Shown: positions 1 through 11,430, counted from the stretch's first letter. The stretch is DNA of 64,000 bases from Dillenia suffruticosa (GCA_033439265.1 JAVTVX010000018.1:8292501-8356500); one strand, 5' to 3'. Translations and numbers: made by a program. The notes: a model not told the origin generated them from the sequence alone.

Positions 1-39
1 TTGAGGGAAACAAGTGTGATTGGCTTTGAACTTTGTAAT
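1..39 (-). pseudogene. MuDR-type transposase fragment (continues off the window)
   Basis: Read on the minus strand, these 39 bases continue the MuDR N-terminal domain that stops at position 3064. Joined across the solo LTR and one TSD copy, the frame runs FWK-ITKFKANHTC, the usual end of the MuDR DNA-binding domain (F.I.K....HTC). The LTR at 40-3058 has therefore split one codon run, and the rest of the transposase lies to the left of the window. The fragment is short, but the join is in frame and falls exactly at the TSD. Confidence 0.7.
35..39. repeat. TSD GTAAT, left copy
   Basis: GTAAT immediately precedes TGTCACGCCCC and is repeated at 3059-3063 directly after the LTR end. Confidence 0.85.
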
Positions 40-3000
40 TGTCACGCCCCAACCTACCCCCGGGCTAAGCATGCGACAACCGCCATGGCATCTCAATACA
101 TGAGCACAATGTCCCGCGTATCGAGACACCGTAAGGTTAATAACAACATCCAATCTAATGTATCACAGACCAAATCATTTCCCAAGTCATCACAATGTGC
201 CTCAATGCATCAATATATCAAATCAAATAAGAGTTATCATTTTCACAAGTCAACATAAGTATAATACAGTCATTCTAGGTATATAAATACAATGGTCAAC
301 TAAATACTCCAAATATAACAATAACCTCAAATGATTACTGCGGAAGAGTAAGTAACCGTATCCAAGCCCAGTGTCTCCGAAATGCCCAATGAAATCAAAG
401 CTCTACTAGCCCTTAGTTCAAGACTAAACCTGTAAGATGGGAAAGTGAGGGGTGAGTACCTAAAGGGGGATGATACTCAACAAGTAAGGGGAATGACATT
501 GTATTATTAATATCGGTGAAATTTGGAGTGTCAAAGCATAAGGTAATAATATTCATAGTGTACAAACGGATCATATCATTTCAAAACCATATATCATATG
601 TACACATCAGAAATCAAGATATGCATCCAATATTTACATCAACGTCATAAAGAGCCGACCAATGAAATATTCCTGGCAAGGGTCTACCTCGACCAGTGAC
701 GGCGCATTTGGGCGATTTTACAATGCATATATGTAAAAACAATAGCTCTCTACCCCAATGTTGGCCGTAGGCTGATCCAACAAGCCCGCAAATATCACAA
801 GTACAATCGTCAACATAGATCCAACATTTGGGGGATAGCTCTGGCCAAAGCATATCCGGGTACAATGAGTGCCTCTGCCAAATGTCTTTCGTAGTTATGG
901 AACATTGCTATACAGCGGGGAAATGGTGGGCACCAAGCCCAAAACGTGAAATCATCATAGGGCATCCAACCCAATCACACGTTCAAATCCAGGTTATATG
1001 AAACCGTGTGCCAATAAATATGAAAATCATAAAAATACCACATGTTATGAAAAAGTGGCACAATATCATTTGTGAAAGCGCATGGATGCATATCAAACAA
1101 GTCAAGTAATTGGGACACTCCAATGGTCACAAAAATATGTGTAAAGCATATATGAAAATCTGAAAACTCAGTTTATCACATATTTGAAATCGTGTTATCA
1201 AAAGCATTTAAAACAGGATTTTCCAATCAATAGCAGACATCAAAATCCTACTCACTGTTTGGGGGAGGGTAACGCACTCTTCAATATTACCACGAATCGT
1301 AAATCAAGTGCTTCCCTCGTTCAAATCAAATAACTCTTATGAAGAAAATCAGTCCGTAGATTTTCAAACCTGCGCAATTATGGGAAATAAGCTATAACTT
1401 TTTGCACAAAACTCCATTCCAAGCGAAATTGTGACATGTTATAGTAACTTCATGACCTATAACTTTCATTTTATACACTTTCTCAAATTCACATCACAGA
1501 ATTCCCAGAAATCCTCACTTTGTTTCAGTCGTATTCCAATTTTAGCTTCTGTCCAATTTTTGTGCAGAAGCTATAACTTTTATTCTATTTATCAAAACTT
1601 AATGAAATCTTAACATGTCATTCCCAAGACATTGATCTACAATTTTTGTGTTTGAGTTTCACTCAATTATGCCGATAAAGGGGTTGAAATAAATCATGAT
1701 CAGAACAGACAGTTTTCAGTTATAAACAAAATTTCTGCCAACACACCTTTAGGAAAAAAAATTATAACTTTTGATTCCCTCGTGCGTTTTGGCTGAAATT
1801 TTAGTATGTGGTAGACAAGAAAGACAGCTACAACCTTTATGTTTTGCGTTTCTCCAAAATAGAGCTGAAAATGGTTCATTTGTACACACTGATTTTATAG
1901 TCCGAAACAGAACAACTTTCTGTCATGCTTCAGGAAAAATGACATAACATTTGGCACAGATATCTGATTAAGATGGTTCTTATCTCGTTGAAAAGATAAG
2001 ACTTGGATCTACAATTTACTTTACTAGAGCATTTTCAAATTCTGACTGTAAGATATCTTAAAACAAAGGTGAATTCACGGACAGAAATAAAATCTAAAAC
2101 AAGACAGAACAGAAAATTTACCTCAATTTCTTTGCCTTCCAAAACTCAAGCAAGCTTTCTACTTATTCCCAACCTTTGGTCACCCTATGTACACCAAGTT
2201 AAGAGTCTCCCTCTGGGTTCAAACAAAAATATAGTATTCTAGGATGCAAAAGAAGGCCTTACCTTGTTTGCAAATGTGTCTAGAGATTTGAAGAAATTTT
2301 TCCAACACAATCTTCTCCTCCTAGATTGGACGCACTCATTTGCACTCTTGGCTCTTGAAGAAATGAAGAAAGCTCCACATTTTTCTTTCTTCTTCCTCTC
2401 ACTTACGTCCACTTCATGGTACAACAAATGAAGAGGTTGAAATATTTTAATTTTTACAAGCATACTTCATTCTCCAAAAGTCAAGGTTTGTATATCATCA
2501 ATATACCTCAATAAATGCTTGCTTTTTCATTCCATACCACACCATGCTTTGGCATTAAGTGCTTGTTCAATTTGTTGTCTATCATCTTATTGCATTGAAG
2601 TCCCTATCTTTTAAGAAATTACTTCTAGATTCTTGTTAATTACAATTTGGTCTCTGGACTTATAAATTCTCAAAATTACATGCTAGGCCCAAAATCACTT
2701 ATTAGGCCCAATGGAACCAATTTTGAAATTTAATATGGTCGTCTCGACCCTATTTGTCAAAATCGATCTGAATTAGGGTTTACCGACCAAATTTATGGAC
2801 TTTTGCCGTTTTAACCTAAAAATAATTATTTATCAAATTTAAAAATTTTCTCACTCTCAAAATCACATCTTATCATCTTAGGACCATTTGTGGCCCATTT
2901 CGAAATTATTCACTTGTGCCTAAAAATTGGAGCAAAAATTTTCTGGGGGGATTTTATCGGAAAATTTTCTAATTGAAATTTATAAACGGATTCATGAAAA

Positions 3001-3058
3001 TCATCATATATAAAGATAAAATAGGATACATGAGCATATACCGAAAGTCGGTGTTATA
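40..3058. mobile_element. Solo LTR 1 (Ty3/gypsy-type, ~3.0 kb), inserted in the MuDR gene
   Basis: The element begins TGTCACGCCCC and ends CGGTGTTATA (TG...TA; the canonical CA has decayed). It is flanked by a perfect 5-bp TSD, GTAAT, at 35-39 and 3059-3063. There is no PBS, polypurine tract or protein-coding domain inside, so it is a solo LTR left by LTR-LTR recombination. It is homologous along its length to 3752-6807: shared blocks include the ends, GGGTGAGTAC near 451, CCTGGCAAGGGTCTACC near 672 and a GTTTGGGGGAGGGTAACGCAC block near 1256. The TGTCACGCCCC start and GCGGAAG block are typical of long chromovirus (Tekay/Del-like) LTRs; that clade name is inference. Confidence 0.85.
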
Positions 3059-3063
3059 GTAAT
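3059..3063. repeat. TSD GTAAT, right copy
   Basis: Matches 35-39 exactly. Removing the LTR and one TSD copy restores the MuDR reading frame across the junction. Confidence 0.85.
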
Positions 3064-3746
3064 TTTCCAAAATTGATGACTCTTCTTTAGTCTAACCTAA
3101 ACATGCCATAAATAGTTATTCTCACGGTATAAAGAATAATTCACAAACCATATGTTTGGAGAACTTTTTAGACTTTAAAGTACCTGTGCTCTTGTATCGA
3201 CCGACACTTAATAGCATGTTGAACTTCCTCTTTTGATGCGAAGACCATGCCAACATGTAACTCCGATGTCTGATCATTATCCCATATTGGACGATCAAAG
3301 TCACTATACTCATCAACCATCATGGCCCATTCCTCCATAGAGTGTAGGTATTGTATTTCTTCTTCCTCTTCAACAACCCGATTTTCTTCCTCTTCAATAA
3401 TTCGATCTCCTTCATCAATAACATTCTGCTCATCATCACTTTCACCCTCTGATTCCTTAACAACAAATGCATCTATAGGATCTGTCTCCTGCCCCTCATA
3501 AGGTCTACTCGTACTAACCTCTAAATCAACATTATCTGAAATAAATACATCGTACTATAGCCAATCATCTCTAATATTCTAACTTCTCAATTGTGCTATG
3601 TAATAACCAAAATTTCTCATCCCCAATATCAGCCATCACGTCAAGACAATTTTGCATCATAGCAGAGCTACCCGGGATGTCTGTCATATTTTCTCTGCAT
3701 CAACTTGAGCAATCCACCATAGGTGGGTCAATGGGTTGAGATAATT

Positions 3747-3751
3747 GTTTC
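3747..3751. repeat. TSD GTTTC, left copy
   Basis: GTTTC directly precedes TGTCATGCCCC and recurs at 6808-6812. Confidence 0.8.
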
Positions 3752-5981
3752 TGTCATGCCCCGAACTGAGATCGTGAACAGCTGTCTGTTGTCCTGAATG
3801 CCGGTTGTATGTTTACAGAAAATCGGGCAGAATCTCCCCATATTTCGGAGGTCTCCCAAGTATAATTAATTCTGTATAAATCACAACCATCCTGTAAAAT
3901 AATCAAATGGTCATCCCGCCCTCTCCAAAATCAACCAATCTCACAGCCAACATCTAGAATAATGCAAGTCTATAAAAATTTCTAGCAATCTAGCCATAGA
4001 CCTCTACTGCCATACCCCCGTCAAAGGCATGGACAGCCGCCAGTCGCCCCTCCTGTGATTTAGAGGTGGCACCGAGCGATCCTAGAGTACACTTCTAAGA
4101 CATAACATATTCCCAAGTACATACACAACAAATAAGAAATGCCTCAATGCAATGTTATGCAATGACATGAGAGTTCTACAATTTAAATGTTCATATTTAT
4201 ACGTTATTCCAGAATTACACAATGGTCGTCTATAGATCTCAGAATGCATATACAGTACCAATACAAATTTTGCAATAAAAATATATAATAACTCCTCAAG
4301 TCCAAACCATATTTCCCAATGATACTGAGTGTCCTAAAAGTAACGCTTCTTGTCAAATACTATCTCTGAAACAATAAGGGAAATGAGGGGTAAGTACTCG
4401 GGGAAGAATACTCAGTGAGTGAGCGGGTCAATACAATCGTCTAATATGAAGTGTGAAACTAGAGTATTAAAGCATAAGTATACGAATCATATTTCAAATC
4501 ATCATGCTTTTCATTTCAATAATATATCATTAGCATGCATTTTCAAGTCAAATATGCATCCAAAGCACTGTCACTAAAATCATAGAGTTGCCAGCCGAAA
4601 ATATCCTGGCAGAGGTCTACCGTGACCTATGACAGGCGCACTGGGGGTGTTATATACAAGTTTATTTAAAGTGCTCTCTACCCCGGCGTTGGCGACAGAC
4701 CTCGTCCAGGTGCTAGACTTGGAGAGAGTATTCAAATCCTCTCCCTTTCAGGTTTAACCTGGCTAGTACCGTATTGTTAATAAAAATCACGACAACTCAT
4801 AGGATACTCCAGGCCTAGGCATATCCGGACGCCACCAACGCGTCTCTTTACGGTATCCTTCATAGCTATGGAACAATACATATCAAAGCTTTGAAGGCCA
4901 AACTCATATCAAAATGTACCAAAATCAGGTTCACAAACCAAATGCAACATATAGCATAAAATGACACATTATACATTTCAACCACTTGGATGCATAATTT
5001 CAATATTTCAACACAATTTTTGGATACTCCATCGGTTCACAAAAATCAATTTCAAAACCAGTCAAAACCAGTCAAAACAATTCAAGCACTCTACAAATCA
5101 TGCTCATTTATCAAATATTTTAAAATAGGGTTTACACATTAAATAAAAGTATTAAAATAAATCCCACTCACCGTTTTGGGGAGGATAGCGCACTCCCCAA
5201 TAAAATCATAATACGTAGAACAAGGCTCCCCTCAATCGAATCACCAAGAAAGCCAACCTAATCAAATTATCATGATTTTCATCAAATTTTGGACTATTGT
5301 CAGGGTTTATCATTTTCCTTAAGTACATACAAATCTTAAATTCTTCAATTTATAAATATATACCAATGTCATTTTAACAATGTCGAAACCTATTTTCATT
5401 TTCAAGTCAAAACATACTCTAAAATTTCTGCATATTTAATCACATGTTCTAAGGACTTAAATATAGATTTTAAGCCACAACAATATATATATAACTTTCG
5501 ATTCTAAATTCAACCTAAAGTCGACAAAATTAAATTTAAATATGAAAATAATTTCATTTCCCTCATCTAGGTTTACTCAAATCTCAACCTTAGCTTTCAT
5601 TCGCCCATCAGATTAATTTAAAACCTGTAATATTTCCAAATTTGAACGATATTAGCAACTAACTCAAATTTCTAAACACCAAACCCTAAAACCTTAACTA
5701 ATCACAGTCGTTACCTGCAGTGAAGATGCAGGTGAGCTCTCGAAGGATAAAGCCGGTCACGGGCTCGTAGGCTGGTGGCTGGCAGGCTGGCCCACTGGTG
5801 GGCTTGCGGGTCAACAGGCTAGCGGGCTTGCAGGCCAGCGCGCTCATGGGCTACGGGCTCGCGCTCGCAAGCTGGAGCGCTCGTGGGCTGGAGTGTGCAC
5901 TCGCGAGAGATTGCAGTCGTGCGCTGAGGCACACTCACGCGAGGGAGGTCACGCTGGGGGTGTGCTCGTGTAGGGTAGTTC

Positions 5982-6103
5982 ATGCAGGGGCACACTGGCA
6001 CTCATGCAGGGGTACGCTGGCGCTCGTACAGGGAGACGATGGCGTTCGTGCAGGGGCACGCTAGCGCTCGTGCAGGGGTACGCTGGTGCTCGTGCAGGGG
6101 GGT
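5982..6103 (+). repeat. 22-bp GC-rich minisatellite inside solo LTR 2
   Basis: Five consecutive 22-bp units, starting at 5982, 6004, 6026, 6048 and 6070, follow the pattern RTGCAGGGGYACGCTGGCGCTC, with a partial sixth unit. They sit in a GC-rich island (about 5735-6270) that stands out against the AT-rich window. The array lies entirely within the LTR. Confidence 0.85.
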
Positions 6104-6373
6104 TATGCAGGGGCACTCGCGGGAGGTCTGCACGCACGCTCTGTCGAGCATTGTCACGCTGTGGCACGCTCAGGTGAAGGCCGCGCGCTCGCGCTTGTCC
6201 TGTGGCGGAAGGCGCTGTAGTCGCGCGCTGTGGCGGAGGGAGGCGCGATTCATGGCTCGCGACGGAGTGCGATCGAGAGGGAGGGAGATCGCCAGAGATG
6301 GGAAGAGAGTGAGCAGTGAAGAGAGAGAGAAATTGAGAGGGACAGATAAAGAGAGAGAGAAGAAGAAGAAGAC

Positions 6374-6394
6374 GGTGGTGGTGGTGGTGGTGGT
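6374..6394 (+). repeat. (GGT)7 microsatellite in GA-rich tract
   Basis: Seven perfect GGT units within a purine-rich stretch (about 6280-6490) of GAGA and GAA repeats, inside solo LTR 2. Confidence 0.9.
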
Positions 6395-6807
6395 GCGCGG
6401 CAGCTTCGGGAGAGGGAGGCGCTGCCGCGGGAGAGGAAGAGGCGGGGAGAGGGGAGACGAAGAGTCGGAGAGAGAGAGATGAAGAGAGAGAGACAGATTA
6501 GGGCTTTTAGCCCTAATCTGACAAAGGGGAGTGTTGTGTTTCGGGCCAAAACGCGGTGTTTCCTCCTTCCTCGCTCTTTTTTTTTAAAGCATATATATAT
6601 ATTCACATCCACCTTTTCGCTAGCTTGTGAATTTCATAAAAATAATGGGTTCACTACGATTTACGAACACAATAACTTAATTTATACCAAAAATTCAATT
6701 TAAAGACCACAAAAGTCAAAAATCAATATAAATAAAAATTTTTCCTCTATGTATATAAATATTTCAAAACCAATACACTTGTTCGGGCACAGAGTATCGG
6801 TGTTACA

Positions 6808-6812
6808 GTTTC
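6808..6812. repeat. TSD GTTTC, right copy
   Basis: Directly follows ...GGTGTTACA; identical to 3747-3751. Confidence 0.8.
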
Positions 6813-6960
6813 TGCCTCTAAAAATGGTTCCATTGCCATCAAACTCCGGATATATTTCGGGAGTGACAATACCTCTGGCAAAAATTCATCGTTCTTTATA
6901 GGTAATACACAAAAAGAAAGAGATTGGCCAGATCAGAGAAGATATCTATATGCGGCATTC
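6808..6960 (-). pseudogene. Probable 5' part of the same MuDR gene
   Basis: After removing the solo LTR at 3752-6807 and one TSD copy (GTTTC), the minus strand reads continuously from here into 3751. It holds short open stretches in two frames (for example IVTPEIYPEFDGNG), but no residue run I can assign to a domain. It is called by continuity with the MuDR fragment rather than by motif. The true start codon is not identifiable. Confidence 0.4.
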
Positions 6961-7884
6961 AGTTTGTATTATCTACAATCATACCCAATTTTGCGATACA
7001 AGATTTTAATAAACTCCTACCATCTAATAGTGCTATCAACCACAATACCCATTTTTAGATCAACACTATATTGATACTCATTTTCAACGCCACCAATTAC
7101 ACCACCCCAATAAAGTACCAATCTCACACGATCATCACCCATGTTTCCTTTTTTTTATCTATAACAACACTAACAAAATATCATTATATTGCAACAATAT
7201 AAAATCACGCATGATGATTAATATTAGCATATTTCTTCTATTCAATAATTAAACCATTGAGAATCAAGTAAAACAATAATAATTCAAGCAAACCCTAAAA
7301 AAACCATAAAAAATCAAGTCAAACAATAATAATTTAAGCAAACAATAATAATATTAGCATATTCCTTTCCATTGGACAACTACCATAAACCCTATGTAAA
7401 ACACGTTTTGGGTTTAATTTGCATGGATTAGAATGACCAATATACGAGAACATTGGTAGCTTTTTCATTTCCTATTCAAGACTAAGAATTTCCAAGTTTC
7501 AAGCTAGTTCGATTGAGTACATTGAATAGTTGGTGATCAATCCACATGCTCCTTCACACTTTTCTTGGAGTGTGTCAATTGGAAATCCTAATTTCAAAAC
7601 CCTAACTTCATAACCCAAATTTCAAAATCCTAACCCTAATTTCAAAACCCTAACCCTAATTTCAGTAGAAATGAATGCAGCACACACCAAACCTAAAAAC
7701 AAAAACAAATTAAAGCTAACAAAGAAGGAAACAGAGAAATGAGCCTAATTTTACTTGCTTAGGCTTCTTCTATTCGGGTAACAAAACTACCAAACGAAAT
7801 CAGACCCTAAAACCAAAGGCAGTAACAATTCAATTACTTTGGATAGATGTTCTTCACGTTGATAGAGAAGAAGAATGTTGGCTG

Positions 7885-7960
7885 TTCGCCATTCGTCGTT
7901 CGCCGTTCACCATTCACCTTTCGCCGTTCGCCATTCGCATTTCGCCGTTGCCGTTCTCTT
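7885..7960 (+). repeat. 7-bp-period repeat (TTCGCCR / TTCRCCR)
   Basis: About ten degenerate copies of a TTCGCCG / TTCGCCA heptamer in a row, with a few indels. Confidence 0.75.
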
Positions 7961-8033
7961 GCATGCGGAGAATGCAAAAGGATGTGAGCAGAAGAAATGA
8001 ATTCGCAGTCTGAGGTTAGGCATTTAGCCTAAT

Positions 8034-8147
8034 GATTTCGTACTCAAAAAAGTGCGAAACTAGTTTCATACTTACAGAGTGCAAAGTCTTTTTTTTTAAA
8101 AAAAAAATTATAAAATGCATAATTTCACACTCTGAGAGTACGAAATC
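8034..8147. repeat. 12-bp perfect inverted repeat
   Basis: GATTTCGTACTC (8034-8045) and its exact reverse complement GAGTACGAAATC (8136-8147) flank a ~90-bp spacer. The spacer contains further TTTCRYACT / AGTGYGAAA words and an A/T homopolymer. It may be a small foldback element or a terminal repeat of the neighbouring MULE; the copy number is unknown. Confidence 0.5.
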
Positions 8148-8496
8148 AATATTTACTGAAAAAATTAACAATATTTAAATAATTTAATTAAAAAATACAA
8201 TATTTTTGTAAATAGGCTGCCCTCTGATCCTGCCTAACATCGTGGACACCGCAATCAACAACATGATCAACTAAACAATGTGAATAACATAAAACCCCTT
8301 GGGGTTACAAAATGACAAAAAAAATTGTGTGGCATCCTCAAGCCACTGAAAAGACATATTTACAAGTCATGAAGCATAAGAAAAATAAGAATGCAAAAGG
8401 TCAACTACAAAAAGATGGTGATATGAGCCCATAGGCTCATGGGCCTCTACTCTCTGCTCCCCACTATAGTCCTAGAACACCTGTAAAGATATCAAA

Positions 8497-10276
8497 AGGT
8501 GTCACCTATGCAGCAAGGCCTTCCCATCGCATTTGAGAGCAAAAAATGTGAGGATACAGAACAAAATTATTTAGCATATGAAAAGGAAATGACTTCAGTC
8601 ATTCATTATCTATAGGCTTTGTAACATTACCTACTTCGAACCATGTTTGTGGTGTGGACAGACAATGTAGCCAACACGTACTTCACCACACAAAAGTAGC
8701 TTTCTCCTAAACAAGCATGGTGGCAAGAATTCCTGGTAGAATTTGACTTTCAATGGGAGCACAGACCATGAAGACACGATCAAGTCGAGGATGCTCTTAG
8801 GCGTAGGGAAATGGAACATGCAGTTGCTGCCCTTTCCTTGGTGCAATCTGATTTTGAGTCTTGGATTGGGCAAGAGGCTAAAGGAGATGTACTCTACCAG
8901 AGCATGAAGAAAAAGTTTGAATTCGGATACATCAGGCACTATTGGATTCAAGATGGTCTCCTTTACACCTAAGGGAGGAGGCTATATGTACCAAACCAAG
9001 GAGTATTGTGCCGGGCACTTCTCAAGGAGACACACAACTCTAAGTGGGCAAGACATCCTCGTATGGAAAGAACTTATATCTTGCTTTCTCGTTCGTTTTT
9101 TTTGGCTAAAGATAGAGCAAGATGTAGAAGCCTATGTAAGATCTTGTCTCATTTGCCAACAATACAAGTGGAGAGATGATTGGAAGTGGGATTATTGCAA
9201 CCATACCCTATCCCGGATAGACCATGGCAAAGCCTTAGCATGGATTTCATCACCAGACTGCCCAAAGTTGAGGGATTAGGAACCATTTTCGTGGTGGTGG
9301 ACAGATTTTCCAAATATGCCACATTCATTGCTGCATCACCACATGGTCCCATAGAGGAAACAGCAGACCTACTCTTCAAAAATGTGATCAAGGACTGCCT
9401 GAAGACATTATAAGTGACAGGGATTCAAGATTGACCGAAAAGTTTTGGACAATTTTGATGGACTTATTGGGATCACAACTGAAATTTTCCACTGCAAGTC
9501 ATCCTCAAACGGATGGGCAAACCGAGAGGACTAATGCCATTCTAGAAGAATACTTGAGAGATTACGTTAATGCAAGTCAAAAGAATTGCGTGGAGTTACA
9601 GGATATTGCACAGTTTGCTTTCAATTTACATCCAAATTCAAGTACAGGAAGGAGTCCTTTCGAAATGATGCTTGGTTTTCACCTTCTCACACCTCATGAG
9701 ATCATAAAGCAAAAGAAAAATTGTCAAGCAGCCCTCAAGTACACATAGAACATGCAGGAATTATTAGAAGAAGCAAGGAATAGACTCTCTCTAAAGCCAC
9801 TAGAAGAATGGAGAAATATGCAAATTAAGAAAAAGAGAAGGCCATTGGAGTTTAAAGTAGGAGGCATGGTCCTACTAAAGTTGACACCTCAGATATGGAA
9901 GAAAATCACTCGAAAGAATATACATAAGAGGATGATTGCCAGATATGATAGCCCTTTTGAAGTAAAGAAACAAGTAGGCAATGCAGCTTACCACCACAAG
10001 TTGCCGGAGCGATTAAAGATACACTCCACATTCCATGTATGTTTCTTGAAAGCATACCATGAATATGCCTCAGGGTAGGCTAGATCCACGTGTTTTAGGA
10101 CTCCACCAACAGTGAGGGAGCATTTTGATAAGGATGTGGACCAGATTTTAAACCATATGGTGATTAGGCATACAAAAAGCAATCGAAGTTATGAGTACTT
10201 GGTGGCTTGGAAGGGACAACGGTTGAGAAAGCAACTTGGGAAAGAGATAAAGCATTGTGGCAGTTTGAGGATCATA
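8497..10276 (+). pseudogene. Ty3/gypsy chromovirus pol, 3' half (RNase H - integrase - chromodomain)
   Basis: A broken pol reads in shifting plus-strand frames. RNase H: GLPIAFESKK...LAYEKEM (about 8515-8610), then VVWTDN (about 8655) and WWQEFLVEFDFQWEH (about 8730). Integrase zinc finger: HPRMERTY...SCLICQQYK (about 9055-9170). Integrase core: catalytic D in SMDFI (about 9243), D in SDRD (about 9424, just past a frameshift near 9410) and E in DGQTERTN (about 9520). The C-terminal GMVLLKL block (about 9865) is followed by a chromodomain, which marks a chromovirus. The RT half and protease are absent and the 5' end is truncated. Stops and frameshifts occur near 8630, 9280, 9410, 9750 and 10075. 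The exact clade (Reina, CRM, Tekay, Galadriel) is not resolved. Confidence 0.88.
10109..10275 (+). pseudogene. Chromodomain at the C-terminus of the chromovirus integrase
   Basis: The reading PPTVREHFDKDVDQIL...RSYEYLVAWKG (10104-10215) shifts frame and continues as ATWERDKALWQFEDHI (10225-10270). Y-E-Y-L-V-x-W-K-G followed by T-W-E and a final W..hydrophobic helix is the chromodomain pattern. In chromoviruses this domain directs integration toward particular chromatin marks. A one-base frameshift after WKG separates its two halves. Confidence 0.8.
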
Positions 10277-11430
10277 TTCGAGAGTGTTGGATGAAGGGTC
10301 TAATGAGTGCGTCGATTCTTCTGCCGGAAGAGAATTGTCGTACCCTTAAGAGCATGAGGCACCTAGTACACGGGGCATGCATGGTCAGCTGATTCATTGC
10401 CAGCGGAGGGACGCTTTGGTGAACATGACATGACTTAGGTAGCAGGATGGAGCCAAGGTTAGGACCATGCACATAGCACACAAGAAGATTGCTCGACCAG
10501 GTATAGGGGTGCATATGAGCCGACACATGGTGGAACCAAAGGGCAAGGAAAACTTGGTGAATCCAAAAAAGTTTGGACGATCTGACTAGAGCAGTGTGCA
10601 ACATATTCAATGATTCAGGCTAGGCAATGGTTTAGAGAATGGCTCAGATCAAGCAAAGGACATAGGTAATGTCTTGGCACTTGGCGCCGTATGGCGAGAA
10701 GTATAGGCAGTTGTGAGCAGTTGTAGCCATTGGAGAAAACCAACTCGAGCATTTGAAAGATTATGAAAAATGGCTTGCGCATACCAAATTTGGTGAAGTT
10801 TCATGGAGAAATAAACAAGATGGCTTGGACATCATTACTGTGGCTCGGGTAGCTTGGCGGTTGTACTGGTCCGAGAGAAGTTACAAAGGCCAACGTTCGA
10901 AATTCAAATTGAAACTCAACTATTCACTGGGAAAAGAATTAGACAACATTCATTGTTGTCCTAAAGCAGACAGCAAGCAGTTGGCGCGATTTAATTGTAA
11001 GAAAGGGACAAGACACATGGCATGGTGGTTACTATTGTCCAGGAGTAGTTTCAATGATTTGAATTCAATTTGGCAAGGTAGTCTGGAGAATCCAACCAGT
11101 AAATCTGGCATGGCATATTGTATTTATGCGTTTTAAATATTGCTCAAGATGCCCACGACAGTTAGGGTTGTTAACTGCCAAAATACCTTATGAAAAGAAG
11201 GCATTGTCATTGTAATGGGGCAGTGAGCTTTGGAGAAGGAAGAGTACGAGAATAACTATAATCCTTCCCAGCATTTCCTTGTAATTTGTTGTTAGAAAAG
11301 TGGTAATACAAGGTTAGGATATTTTCCTGTAAAAGAGAAGTTATTTGTTTGAAAATTGCATTTGTTATCACAAGACAGAGAGGGGCAAGAGAGCGGAGAT
11401 CAACAAGGGTGTCGGTCTGCATCATCGGGC
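10277..11430 (+). other. 3' region of the chromovirus, possibly including LTR sequence
   Basis: No domain is recognisable downstream of the chromodomain. A 127-aa open frame (10753-11136) has no similarity I recognise. The composition of 11,100-11,430 (purine-rich, CTTGTAATTTG, TTTTCCTGTAAAAGAG) resembles plant LTR U3/R sequence. No second LTR copy is in the window, so LTR borders cannot be set. Confidence 0.4.

Larger units (their letters stand above)
3059..3751 (-). pseudogene. MuDR-type (MULE) transposase, N-terminal region, between two solo LTRs
   Basis: The minus strand encodes an acidic stretch (about 3530-3340, runs of E and D) and then a MuDR N-terminal signature: LHVGMVFASKEEVQHAIK (about 3255-3205), then HRYFKV. 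A one-base frameshift near 3165 moves the frame to one giving SSPNIWFVNYSLYRENNYLW, one in-frame stop in the expected ..CxWxVR.. block (about 3090), and then FWK at the LTR junction. MULE transposases use this N-terminal domain to bind terminal repeats before the DDE catalytic core, which is not in the window. Stops and frameshifts make it a pseudogene. A domesticated host derivative of the same family (MUSTANG-like) is possible but unlikely given the damage and insertions. Confidence 0.75.
3752..6807. mobile_element. Solo LTR 2 (same family as solo LTR 1, ~3.06 kb)
   Basis: The element begins TGTCATGCCCCGAAC and ends TCGGTGTTACA, flanked by the 5-bp TSD GTTTC (3747-3751 and 6808-6812). Landmark blocks of solo LTR 1 recur in the same order and orientation: GGGGTAAGTACTCGG near 4388, CCTGGCAGAGGTCTACC near 4604, CTCACCGTTTTGGGGAGG near 5165. 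It differs near its 3' end by a GC-rich block (about 5735-6450) containing a 22-bp tandem repeat, which the other copy lacks. No internal PBS, PPT or coding domain is visible. The long plus- and minus-strand ORFs at 5.8-6.6 kb are by-products of the GC-rich and GA-rich repeats. Confidence 0.85.
6961..8494. other. Non-coding AT-rich stretch with simple repeats
   Basis: No reading frame with recognisable similarity. It contains a near-duplicate ~48-bp pair (about 7253-7300 and 7301-7346, core AAACAATAATAATT.AAGCAAAC), CCCTAA-containing short repeats at 7585-7665, a TTCGCCRTTCGCC-like repeat at 7885-7960 and an inverted repeat at 8034-8147. It may be the 5' untranslated side of the MuDR element. 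Confidence 0.5.

Noticed and set aside
5798-6612. Overlapping long ORFs on both strands
   Set aside because: They arise from GC-rich and GA-rich tandem repeats inside solo LTR 2 and show only repeat-derived residues.
7585-7665. CCCTAA-containing repeats resembling plant telomere sequence
   Set aside because: Only a few CCCTAA units broken by TTTCAAAA; no tandem CCCTAAA run, so not an interstitial telomere.
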